This document shows positions 54,660 through 64,000 of a DNA stretch of 64,000 nucleotides, piece after piece; the stretch's first letter is position 1; each line of letters opens with the position of its first letter. Under the pieces are notes generated by a model that made no database searches, was not told the origin of the DNA, and saw nothing but the letters and a program-made list of their open reading frames with translations. This stretch comes from Ottelia alismoides. Taxonomy: Eukaryota > Streptophyta > Magnoliopsida > Alismatales > Hydrocharitaceae. The stretch spans positions 496,001 through 560,000 of the forward strand of contig JAZKJV010000301.1 in the NCBI GenBank assembly GCA_037367405.1, in the 5' to 3' direction. The translations under genes and the position numbers were made by a program.

Positions 54660-55620
54660 AAATACCTTAGAATAATATGGATTGCATCCATATGTGCCTG
54701 TCAAGGTTGCTCCATAAACTGACTCACTTTGCTCATGATTAAGGATATATCTAACCTGGTGATGTTCACATAAAGAAGCTTGCCAACAAGCTCAATGTAC
54801 CTCCTCTTGTAGGCCTCATCAGTGTCATCATCATATAGATTCATGCTCGGGTCCATAGGAGTAATGATAGGTCTGCAATATGCCATACTTGTCTCAAAGA
54901 GAAGATATGTAACGTACTTCCTCTGGATCATCACAAGACCTCGCTGGTTCCGACAAACTCTAGTCCAAGTAGTAGCGTAATCTACTAAGGTCCTTGGTTG
55001 CAAACTAATGATCCAGGAAATCCGTAGCAACCTGAATGCCATGCTCATCATCCCCTATAACAATGATATCATCAACGTACACAAGTATGATAGTTGTACC
55101 TCTTTGAGTCCTGTAAACAAATAGTGAATGATCGGCAGTCGATCGTACAAATCTATTACTCTATCAAGTCCGAGAGCTTCTGGAACCATGCTCTTGGAAT
55201 CTGCTTAAGACCATATATCGCCTTGTGAAGCATGCAAACCTTCTGACACTCCTATGCGGTGATCTCAGGTGGTTGTTGCATGTAGACCTCCTCTTGTAGG
55301 TCACCATAGAGAAAAGTGTTCTTCACATTTAGATGGACTCAGAGTAGAATGCCTAGGCACTAGAGAGAAGGTATCATGACAGTCCACCCCATACCTCTGG
55401 GTGAACCCACATGCAACAAGTCTCGCCTTGTGGCAATCTATGTTGTCATCTACTCGGTGTTTCATGGTGAACACCCACTTGCATCCAACAACAGATGCTT
55501 CAGTAGGAACAGTAACAAGGCTCCAAGTGCTACACAACTGTAGCGCGACCATAGCGGTGGTGACCCCCAAAATGGAGGCTCACCCATTTGATTCTAAAAA
55601 AAAAACTGTATCGTGACCAT
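54660..55620 (-). pseudogene. Copia F reverse transcriptase remnant
   Basis: Minus strand: STWSLVTVPTEASVVGCKWV, DCHKARLVACGFTQRYGVD (55301-55570), active-site VYVDDI in another frame (about 55080), RKYVTYLLFETSMAY and RRYIELVGKLLYVNITRLDI (54701-55051). At least three frameshifts. Confidence 0.82.
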
Positions 55621-55665
55621 CTCCTCCTGCATGGCAAGACGCCATTAATTGTCATGTATGGCATC

Positions 55666-56280
55666 CTAATATGTGTGTGATATCTTTACAGTTGATAGTG
55701 CCACGACAAATCTCCTTAAGTCCTCTGAGAGTCTGCTCAAGGAGACTTGGGCTGCAAGAGGATATGTAGCACAAGTATGTCTCTGCTTCCGAAGAGCAAT
55801 AGGCACATCTAGATCATATGCCACCTCATGAACATGTAAACTACCCTCCTGAGAGTGTAGTTGCTCATCTTGTAAAGAATCATGCTGCATAGACAACTTG
55901 GTAGTGCCATCAGTAGAAACGATGTGCTTATTACATACCTGGGGCGTGCTGGATTGGGAAGGCCCATGAGCAGGGGAAACAATGTGAGACCTGCAAGTAA
56001 GTACGCGTGGCAGATTCTGAGTCAAGGTACTGTATGGCGGTCCAGAGGCAACCACATGAGCAGGTATAAGTACTGGAGGTGATGGTGGAGGTAGTGTAGG
56101 TACTGGAGGTGGTGCAGACGTAGGAAGAGGCATGTATACCTCCTCATCAGAGTTAGAGGGGGTCAACCTGTCGTTTATAGGAGAGAAATACATAATAGAT
56201 TCAAAGAATGCGATATCATAACTGAAGCGGATTAAAATAACGATACCCCTTCGGAGTACGAGAGTAGCCAACAAAGACAC
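55666..56280 (-). pseudogene. Copia F integrase-RT linker
   Basis: Minus strand: FFESIMYFSPINDRL, a Pro-rich linker, DLDVPIALRKQRHTCATYPL. The frame is cut at CGCTTGAC (56280-56287) by the hAT-like insertion, and its upstream part resumes at 59561. Confidence 0.82.
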
Positions 56281-56438
56281 GCTTGACTAAGGTTGCAGAA
56301 GGGGGTAATCGGTACTCGGTCGGTGGGGTCACTGACCAAGGATTAATCGGCAGTCGGGGGACTAATCGGATTTAGTCGGTCATTAGTCGATTTTACTTTT
56401 TTATTATTTTAAATATGTAATTTATTTTTATACATATA

Positions 56439-56765
56439 TGTTGGAGTATTTGGTTGTGCGCCTCTTATGTTGTCGATGGGTAAATGGATAACTCCAGGAT
56501 CCATTTACCCAATCCACGTGTTTAGTCCCACATCTACCAGTGGTAGGACTTTGAGACTCTGTGGAGGCTATATAAGAAGCCCTAGACCTCCTGTATCCAT
56601 TGAGAAAGTTGAATGCAACATATAGCCTTTTGAGGCCTTCTTCCGTGGTTTCATCCCGCTCATTAGGGAGTAAGGTTCCACGTAAAAATCTTGTTCTTCC
56701 ATGTTTCATGTTTCTTGATTTATGCTCTGTTTATCAAATTGCTTCCGCATTCCTATTTTCTAATA
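56439..56765 (+). repeat. Element G 5' LTR
   Basis: TGTTGGAGTATTTGG to TATTTTCTAATA, with TATA box GGCTATATAAGAAGCCC (56567-56583). Primer site adjoins. Confidence 0.9.
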
Positions 56766-57927
56766 TGGTATCAGAGGGGGTCGATTCTTCAGATTTTCAT
56801 TATATTCTCTGTTAGAGATTCGAGATTCAGTTATAGGGTTTCCATTAAACCTTAATTATGTTCTCGAAATTTTATTGAAGATTATTGTTGGTCAAGACCA
56901 AGTTCCTGTTCTAGGGTTTTTTGAAATCATAGATTTATTCGTGAAGATCCAACATCTCCTGGCAACATCTTCAGTTGCAGATCGCATCTTCTCCAACATC
57001 ACGGTGTCGCGATCCTTCGCGCACATCGAGGTTTCCGCCTCCAGACTGTAGCAACGAAGCGGCGAAGCATCGCTCTTGCGCGAGTTATCACTCAGGCCAT
57101 TAAGTGCATCGTGCATCGCCCAGAACATCTTCTCATGGGAAAATTTTCTAGGCGCCACTTCCCTCACGCGCAACGCTTACACAATACATCTTGCGCGAAG
57201 GCAAACCATCTGCGGCTCTCTCCTCAACGCCATGTCGTTCCTCAACACCAATCTCACGCAGATCATTCCCAGGCGGCACATGATGTCTACTCCTCTTCAA
57301 ACCCCTTCCTATCGATGCGGCGGCAACCCTAACATCGAGTTGTGGCGGCTCCCCTCGCAAGCCCTTTTCTATCAAGCTGCGGCAGCAGCGCGATATGGTA
57401 GCCCTCTCCGTGTGGCGGCTCCCTTGGGAGCCCTGATTTATTCCCAGTGGCAGCGCCTTCCTATCTAGGTTACGCAGGCGACAATCCAGAAACCCCCATC
57501 GAGGGGAGGTGACTTTGAGAGATTGGGAACCCTAGGCTCGTTTCCTATTAAAAAATGTTCTTGAAAAAGTCGAAGTGGGCTTTGGCTACTGGAAAAGGCC
57601 AAAATTAAGAGGGGCCCAGCGTAAGATAAAAAAGGGGGTGGGGAGTTCTGCGGGTTGCACTTATCGCCCAAGTAAAAAAAAGGAAGGAGAAAGAGTTGGG
57701 CCAGAAAAAATGGGCCTAGTATTAAAAAATGTGTAAAAGAAGGAGAGAGTTGGGCAAAAGTCGGTTGATGGAATGTTTTAAAAAATTTGTATGTTTTTTA
57801 AATGCACATATAAATAAAAAAACCATACGCATATCTGCAAAAAAAAATTCAAAAAAAAGTGAGAAGAAAAGGTTGTAAAAAAATGAATGATGAAAAAAAA
57901 ATGATTTTGATTGAGAGAAGTCGAGAA

Positions 57928-58144
57928 CAAGGCCCTAAATGTCGGTGTCGGTCACCATTTCGGTATCGACCAAAACAGAATTTCGGTGGAATTTCGGTGG
58001 AATTTCGACCGGAATTTCGGTCATTTCGGTCATTTTTTGTACTAGGACCCCCATATTTCGGTCATTTCGGTCGAATTTCGATTTCGACCGGATATCGATA
58101 TTCGACAGAAATTCGACCGAATTTCGTTGAAATTTGAGGCCATG
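57928..58144. mobile_element. Short TIR element, AAATTTCGG family, in element G
   Basis: 217 bp with a perfect 8-bp TSD GTCGAGAA (57920-57927, 58145-58152). TIR CAAGGCCCTAAATGTC at the left, complement CATGGCCTCAAATTTC at the right. Body of TTTCGGT / GAAATTCGACC words that pair with each other. No coding capacity. hAT-type TSD length. Confidence 0.85.
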
Positions 58145-58957
58145 GTCGAGAAGAAAAAATGATCTTATTTGGTTCATTTGTTTTACCCTCGTATTATTGT
58201 CTTCTTCCAACTTGATCAACGATTGTTATTCCGACTCGTATGGGAGAAATGGGGAGTATATGTAGAGTCACAGGTCTATTCAGATTCTCCAGATATAGAT
58301 TTCAAACCATTCAGATTCCAGACTCTACAGCAGTTCAGACTCGACGTTAGATGTTTTCGAGTCTTCTGTTTCTGACACATGCATATATACGGTCCATCTT
58401 TTGCCGTGGTCTCCATCATTCTTGTTGTTTCGACCAGAATTTTTATGTGAGCCATAGGGACTCCAAAGTAGAGGACCATTTCCTATGCTATGTGGGCAAG
58501 GGTTTTCATGTGGTTTTATAGGGACTCCAGAGTAGAGTACCATTCTCTGTGCCAGATAGGAGAGACCTGGTTCTCCGACGATGAGACTTTTCAGACTCCA
58601 TTCTCCAACGACCGTGGACTCCGACGAGGATTACACTCCACGACCTTTCAGTTCGACCCTTTCAGAGATGGAACAGTTGCCTACATGTTGTGGCGGGCCA
58701 GAGTTCTCCAGGTGGAGACTCATCTTCAGTTGCAGTGACTCTGAAAGGCGCAGTATATAGCACATGCTCTTCGATGAGGAGATTTAGTTCAACTCACACT
58801 CCAGCCCGTTCAATCTCCTCGCATGCACAACATGAGAAGCCACGTCCTCGACAACAGCCGACAGTTGTGTGTGTTGAGTTGATATTGTTTGTAGCGTGAG
58901 TTGAGTTTCTTTTTGTTTGTCCAAGCCGAGCATTGCATGCTCCAGCTTGGGGGGAAG

Positions 58958-59284
58958 TATTGGAGTATTTGGTTGTGCGCCTCTTATGTTGTAGATGGGT
59001 AAATGGATACCTCCAGGATCCATTTATCCCATCTATGTGTTTAGCCCTACATCTACCAGTGGTGGGACTTGGAGGCTCTGTGAAGGCTATATAAGGAGCT
59101 CCAGACCTCCTGTATTCATTGAGAAAGTTGAATGCAACATATGGTCCCTTGAGGCCTTCTCCCGTGGTTTCATCCCGCTCCGTAGGGAGTAGGGTTCCAC
59201 GTAAAAATCTTGTTCTTCCATGTTTCATATTTCTTGATTTATGCTCTGTTTATCAAATCGCTTTCGCGTTCCTGTTTTCTAATA
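58958..59284 (+). repeat. Element G 3' LTR
   Basis: TATTGGAGTATTTGG to TGTTTTCTAATA, same length as the 5' LTR; the first G of TG is mutated. Confidence 0.9.
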
Positions 59285-59560
59285 ATATATTCTTATATTA
59301 ACGTAGATTTGCACATTTTCTATAATATCATAATGAAAGAAGTATTTGACTTTAGATATAACATTAAGCATATTAGTATAAGTTTGCTTTTAAAAAAGGG
59401 AAAAAGATTAAAAAAACAAAAATCTTGATGTAAAAGTCTATCGATTAGTCAGTCGGTCCATTACTCAAATTGATCGACTAATGGTCGATTAGGCCTAGTC
59501 GAGTCGACTACCCCCTACCCATCTCCTGACTTGACTAGTCGGTCAACTTTTAAAAGCTTG

Positions 59561-60215
59561 CGCTTGACAGCTTTAGGAGAGAGCTTGTCATGACCAGGCG
59601 TCAAATTGTGAACAAGGGCCACATAGCCAAACACTCGGGGTGTAAGGGAGAATATATTCTTCTCGAAAAACGCAATCGAGAAAAGAACCTTTTCTCTTAG
59701 AAGAGAAGATGGCATACGGTTCACATACCAGCCTCAGACTTTTTCTTCAACAAAAAAGATCCAGGAAAGTCTAGAATAGTCATTAACAACAACAATAAAG
59801 ATCCAACTACCGTGTCCATGGTTATCAAGAACATGACTTGGATCCCAAATATTTAAGTGAATGAGCTCAAGTAACTGAGAACTACTCCGACTCTGACAAG
59901 ATGGAAAAGAAGAGAGATGCTTCCCAAGCTGGCAAGCCTCACACTGGAAGGAGGATCATGTGGAGATATGTGGGAGGACATGACACATGTGGAGTATTGT
60001 GAGATTGATCCAGAAGGAATAGTAGATGCACCAGTATATGAGGAGGTTGGACCAATTTGTAGAGCCCCCGCTGCTCACAACCACATCCAATCACCTTGCT
60101 CGTAAGTAAGTCCTGAAACACAAAAGAAGAGGGGTCAAAAATGGCTCGACAATTCAGATCCTTCTTAACCTGACTAATAGAAAGCAAGTACATCTGAAAA
60201 TCAGGAGCATATAAA
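59561..60215 (-). pseudogene. Copia F integrase remnant
   Basis: Minus strand: MYLLSISQVKKDLNCRAIFD (60193 downward), CEACQLGKHLSSF-like residues at 59950-59900, DPSHVLDN-like core pieces at 59860-59780 and NRMPSSLLREKVLFSIAFF to GHDKLSPKAVKR (59724-59565). It ends at the second copy of CGCTTGAC. Confidence 0.75.
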
Positions 60216-60220
60216 ATATT

Positions 60221-60520
60221 CTACAGGCACATGTATGACGTCAAGTGCACCTCCCCCTGTCCTGTGATGGGTAAGTAAACCCCATTCATAGTGATAACCC
60301 ATCTACGATGGGATATAGACCTGTAATAATTGAACTGGGCTCTGTCTCCACACAAATGGTGTGAAGCACCATAGTTCATGACCCACTTTGCCATACATGT
60401 CCGGCTACAATTGATAAAAGCAGCATATGCGATACTGGAGGAGCTCGAAGTGGCTCTAGCATCATCTACAACATTTGAGAAACATGTAGTGGTGGGGCCG
60501 ACAACAGGAGTCATGATCTC
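60221..60520 (-). pseudogene. Copia F protease remnant, catalytic Asp lost
   Basis: Minus strand WVMNYGASHHLCGDRAQFN, where other copies in this window read W(I/V)(M/I)DSGATHHLC. The catalytic Asp is Asn and the Ser is Tyr. It ends GQGEVHLTSYMCL. Confidence 0.78.
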
Positions 60521-60599
60521 TTATATACGAGAGATAATGTCATCAAGGCATGGATCTCCCAAGGAGCTGAAGTGTCTAGAGGCTCAATCTGCTCTGCCA

Positions 60600-61890
60600 C
60601 TCTAACAGATGCTAGGTATCCATGCTTCTGAAGCATGTGTCCTGGATGATGACAGTAGGTGAAGGGACCATGTTGGCATCCACTTCTGTCACAGGGATCA
60701 CTCCCTCTGAACTACGTAGAACCTCCCCTGCTGCGAGATGCAGCCATCATTGAGGTTTGTGTGGTGGTAGAGGGTGGAATAAGAAGTCTGATGAAGCGAT
60801 GGTGAGCCTCCTCACGGGAGCTATGGTTATCCCAGTAAGGAGTTGTACGCGTGCTGCCTCATATTCTGGATTTAGTGCTGTCTAGAAAACTCCTACCATC
60901 GTGGAGTTCCTGTAGTAGCTAGGATTAGGGAGGGCTAGCTCACCATGGTCGTGATTTCATTCCCACATATATGAGTCTTGCCTTGGAAAGTCGGAAGCTA
61001 AGTCTATAGTGGAAGCAGATTGAAGTTGGCTTTATTCTCTCTATCGCAATTATATATCAGGGGCCTGAGAAAGAGTTCAGTAACCTCTCCTATCCTGTGA
61101 GAAAAAGATGTATTTAACCAGTTCTGTTATACAAATATCAGGAGCCTAGAGATAGGAAAGTTGAGGGAGTGAAAGAGGGATGTTGATTGAGAGAAGGAGC
61201 ATTCACTCGTGTTTTTTCACTGATCTGCTTACTGGGTTTAGGGGACTTTCTCTAGTTAGGCTTCTTTAGTTGGTCCCTTTTATCTTAGTCGACCACAAGC
61301 CAGCAGGGAAGAAGTTTGAACCTTTGGCTCGAAGATCAAAGGTGAGGCCAAGCAATGGAAGGTCTCATACTCCAGTCTGACCCCCTGTCAACATAGTAAG
61401 AATGTCAGCTCTAGCCATCTGATGCTCCGTGGAAGTAGTAGCATGCATGAAGCTGTGAAGCTTCTCAAACATGCCTCAAAGTGACGAGTAGAAAGTATGC
61501 ATCGGACGGCCATTCTGCTTAGCCATGTACATGTCAAACTGAAGCTGAAGAATCTTGGCTTCGTTCTTCACTTGGGCATAAGTGTCTGCAGAATATCCCG
61601 CATTGCCTTGACGGTGGGTTGGTTCACAACATCAATGGCGATCTCTGCAGTAAGGGTCGCAAAGATCCAAACACGTACATACGCGTCATCTTGTTTACAC
61701 GAAGCATTATCCCTTGTCTTATCCGTCGGCTTTGAGCTTGTCAGAATGTGCTCATTGTTATTGCTCTACATGAGGTTCAAAAACTGCATGGGCCACAACT
61801 TATATTTGGTCCCATCCATCTTCACTATGGGCATCAAGCTCTTGAAGGCACTGGAGGAAGAGAAAACGTCACCTTTGTTCTCTGATATGA
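60600..61890 (-). pseudogene. Copia F gag remnant
   Basis: Minus strand from 61888: ISENKGDVFSSSSAFKSL, MPIVKMDGTKYKLWPMQF, then out of frame DVVNQPTVKAMRDI (61640-61600). The initiator is ATA (61886-61888), where copia A-C have ATG. The 61000-61400 part has little recognisable gag and may contain another insertion. Confidence 0.65.
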
Positions 61891-62179
61891 TGAGAAAGAA
61901 GATCGAAACGGAACTCGACTGGGGAAATAGATCAACCCAAGCGAGTCTACACAATCATATAAAGGATTTATTCTACGTACATACTCATACAACAATCCTC
62001 ATTAACCCTCGATCTGCGCTCAGGCTATAAAACATCTTTTATAGGTCTGAAATCGCATTTTCCGATTGAAATCATATTGTTTCATACTGCAGTTTTGCTA
62101 CGGAGATGAGAGAAATCGGCCTGGGAGTCGTGGGGAGGCGTTGTGATAGTGCGTGGTTGCGAACAAGGAGGTTCGACGG

Positions 62180-62341
62180 CTAGGAGGGCCCATATAGGTC
62201 CCAACGACAATGTTGGACCCCCGGCAGTTGCTGGGAGGGCCCATATAGGTCCCAACGACAATGTTGGACCCCCGGCAGTGGCTGGGAGGGCCCACACATG
62301 TCCCGGCAGCACCTAGCAGCAATGTTGGAACTCCAGTGGTA
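62180..62341. repeat. 51-bp tandem repeat in copia F leader
   Basis: Two near-identical 51-bp units (62180-62230, 62231-62281) with GGAGGGCCCATATAGGTCCC and AATGTTGGACCCCCGGCAGT, and a third, diverged one to about 62341. GGGCCCATATAGGTCCC is itself nearly palindromic. Confidence 0.85.
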
Positions 62342-62453
62342 GCTGGAGGGGGCCATCGGCAGTGGCTGCAACCCTCTCTGTGGTGGACAGCGGTTGTTGG
62401 AAGCCGCGCAGTCCCCCCTCAACCGCAGCTAGGGCTCGGTGGTAGGGCTAGGG

Positions 62454-63463
62454 CATGGAAGGCCGTATCAGCGATATATTGTTGATATATGGTTTTTGAC
62501 AGGGTAGGGGCTTCGATATTACCCAGTATCTCCTTTTATAGGGATATCGGCGATATATCGCCGATATATCGGCAATATATCGCCTTATCGGTCAAAATGA
62601 CTGGATTCAGTAGAAAAAATCATGGATATCGATCGATACCGCCAATATCTCTATATCAATGCAATAATTCATGCAAGATTGATTCAACTACTTATCTAGC
62701 TACACCCAGTACTGGTAGGGTATGGTGTGACAAGAGGATGCATACAATGTTTCTTCAACTTGGTGTATGTTTACAAATTACAAGTTATTTCATGTTGTAA
62801 GACTTGAATGAAATCGATTTCCAATATCTATACGTTAATTCTTCAAAACAAAATATCTATAAGTAAAGAATCAAACATTAATATCGATATGTTCACAATG
62901 ATCGATATATGCGATATAAGCTTCATAGTTCATAGATTGATCGATATGTGTGATCTAAGATTATATTTGTAAGCTATTTAGTGAGCTAAGAACTTGGATG
63001 AACTCCATTTTCAATATATATATATATAGGTCAACAACTAACAGTACCAGTGATAGGTTCGATATAGCCGATATGTGCAATATAAGGATCATAGTCCTCA
63101 CAAATGATCTATATGTGTCATCTAAGTATATATTTGTAAATTATTTAATGTTATAAGAACTTGAATGGAATCCATTTCCAATATCTAAAGGTCAGGAATA
63201 AACATTAACAGCGATATGTTCGATATGATGACCAATATATGCGATATATGGGCTATAAATGATCGATATGTGTGGCATAAGTGTGTATTTGTAGGTTATT
63301 TGTTGCTTTAATATCTTGGATGATCTTAATCTCTGGAAAAAAATGACAAAAAATGGCTTTTTTGAGCCATTTCCGACATTTCCACCAATATCGTCGATAT
63401 ATCCCGATATATCCATTTTCGGGCGGACTGAAACGATATCGATATCGATACGGCCTTCCTTGC
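62454..63463 (+). mobile_element. GATATATCGGC family, long copy 4 with internal tandem repeats
   Basis: About 1010 bp between CATGGAAGGCCGTATC and GATACGGCCTTCC, flanked by GCTAGGG (62447-62453, 63464-63470). The termini match the short copies. The interior (62794-63305) has three diverged tandem units of roughly 190, 167 and 154 bp, each with ACTTGAATG.AAT.CATTT, GATCGATATGTG and TTTGTAG.TATTT. It lies in the leader of copia F. It may be a longer relative from which the 200-bp forms derive; no transposase frame is seen. Confidence 0.7.
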
Positions 63464-63518
63464 GCTAGGGTACGGTAGGGCACAAGAACTCCGGTTTAGG
63501 ACTATCGCTCTGATACCA

Positions 63519-63664
63519 TGTTGGGAGAAAGAAATGAATTTCTTATTCACGAGATCATAGGGTTCCCTTATCTAGGAGAGAAACATGTTAGACAAATTAC
63601 ATTGAGAAAACAAAAGGAATAGATAATACATAAAAGAAACTAAAAGATAACTAATATCTCAACA
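63519..63664 (-). repeat. Copia F 5' LTR
   Basis: As written TGTTGGGAGAAAGAAATG to TATCTCAACA, preceded by CTCTGATACCA, the complement of the Met-tRNA primer site TGGTATCAGAG. Confidence 0.8.
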
Positions 63665-64000
63665 TATTAGTCAGATCACTAAGGATGTGAATTGTTGTGC
63701 CTTTTTTGACCCATCTTATCTTATGTTTCAGGACATACTCACGGTCAAGGTGATTAAATGTGGTCGTAAGCAGTGGGGGTTCTACATACTGGTCCAATCT
63801 CCATGTATTGGTGTCTCTATCGTTCCTACTGGATTAGTCTCACCATAGATGTGGCTTCTTCGTTTTGGCCGCCTTCCTTTAGCGAAGTTATATCATGTCA
63901 TCCCATAGATATCCAAACGATCTACCTTCCAGTGCCGGGCTTTTTAGCTTGGGAAGCATCGTTGCTCTTCTTTTCATGATCGTCAGAGTCATAGTAGTAG
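63665..64000 (+). pseudogene. Copia integrase N-terminal fragment, sense
   Basis: Plus strand: SQITKDVNCCAFFDPSYLMF (from about 63669), QDILTVKVIKCG, then LLRFGRLPLAKLYHVIP and a CEACQLGKH-like stretch, with stops. Runs off the window. Copia F adjoins it on the left. Confidence 0.7.

Larger units (their letters stand above)
56439..59284 (+). mobile_element. Element G: non-autonomous LTR retrotransposon
   Basis: LTRs 56439-56765 and 58958-59284 (327 bp each, roughly 8% different by eye), TSD ATATA (56434-56438, 59285-59289), primer site TGGTATCAGAGG (56766) and polypurine tract TTGGGGGGAAG (58948-58957). The 2.2-kb interior has no gag or pol frame (short frames only), so it depends on another element. 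Contains the TIR element 57928-58144. Relatives: H and the LTRs at 48757 and 49370. Confidence 0.9.
56288..59560 (+). mobile_element. Non-autonomous hAT element with AGTCGG words, split by element G
   Basis: Exact 8-bp TSD CGCTTGAC (56280-56287, 59561-59568) inside copia F. Termini TAAGGTTGCAGAAG and (complement) CAAGCTTTTAAAAGTTGACC. Left 100 bp matches the left terminal zone of the transposase-bearing hAT at 24672 (ACTCGGTCGGT, GTCACTGAC, AAGGATTAATCG, ATCGGATTTAGTCGG). Without element G it is only about 420 bp with an AT-rich middle. No coding frame. Confidence 0.82.
54013..63664 (-). mobile_element. Copia F: antisense Ty1-copia, swollen by nested insertions
   Basis: LTRs at 54013-54158 (3') and 63519-63664 (5'), 146 bp each, both opening (as written) TG.TTG.G.GAAAG and closing AATATCTCAACA. 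The primer site (complement of TGATACCA) is at 63511-63518. Gag to RNase H are in order on the minus strand. Split by the hAT-like element at 56288-59560 and, in the leader, by TIR copy 4. No matching 5-bp TSD found, so the two ends might come from different copies. Confidence 0.75.

Noticed and set aside
56428..56709. Minus-strand frames of 93 and 144 codons at 56428-56709 and 58794-59228 as a conserved gene pair
   Set aside because: They are similar because they lie in the two LTRs of element G.

Overview
This is plant nuclear DNA. It holds the middle of one single-copy gene, the chloroplast preprotein translocase ATPase SecA (SECA1), on the + strand. Eleven coding exons lie between 7703 and 48324. 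Their splice phases agree throughout, every intron is GT-AG, and no stop or frameshift was seen. The gene enters the window already spliced (its 5' exons are left of position 1) and leaves it unfinished (the helicase motif VI exon and the C-terminal half are right of 64000). SecA with introns, Ty1-copia elements, L1-type LINEs, an RTE-type LINE, a tRNA-derived SINE and hAT elements point to an angiosperm with very long, transposon-filled introns. The species cannot be read from the sequence.

Layout: 1-7702 is intron holding a nested LINE block. 7703-8427 has three exons. 8428-15909 (7.5 kb intron) holds a rearranged copia (A), a copia remnant and a SINE. 15910-16212 has two exons. 16213-23673 (7.5 kb intron) holds a sense LINE (C/E) split by an antisense LINE (D), a second SINE and a short TIR element. 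23674-23841 is one exon. 23842-46631 (22.8 kb intron) holds a hAT transposon with a nearly intact three-exon transposase, a LINE ORF1 fragment, a non-autonomous LTR element (H), a young antisense copia (B), a tandem duplication and an older sense copia (C). 46632-48324 has five exons. 48325-64000 is the start of an intron of more than 15.7 kb, with copia D, E and F fragments, an RTE fragment, a non-autonomous LTR element (G) and more hAT-like elements.

Insertion order can be read directly because target-site duplications (TSDs) survive. Two four-level nests are complete. The first is SINE <- LINE B (TSD GAATCCATGTAG) <- LINE A (TSD ACGAAGGAGG) <- short TIR element (TSD GGCGGAGG). The second is copia F <- non-autonomous hAT element (TSD CGCTTGAC) <- LTR element G (TSD ATATA) <- short TIR element (TSD GTCGAGAA).

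The least familiar material is a set of short non-autonomous elements with 7-8 bp TSDs. Their bodies are built from self-complementary periodic words (GATATATCGGC, AAATTTCGG, AGTCGG, GAATATG, ATGCGG). Several share a GACATGGGACC block although the surrounding words differ. They look like hAT-type MITEs. One word family (AGTCGG) also forms the subterminal repeats of the transposase-bearing hAT element, which links helper and passenger.

Nothing else in the window looks like a host gene. Transposon reading frames are described as found and are mostly broken.
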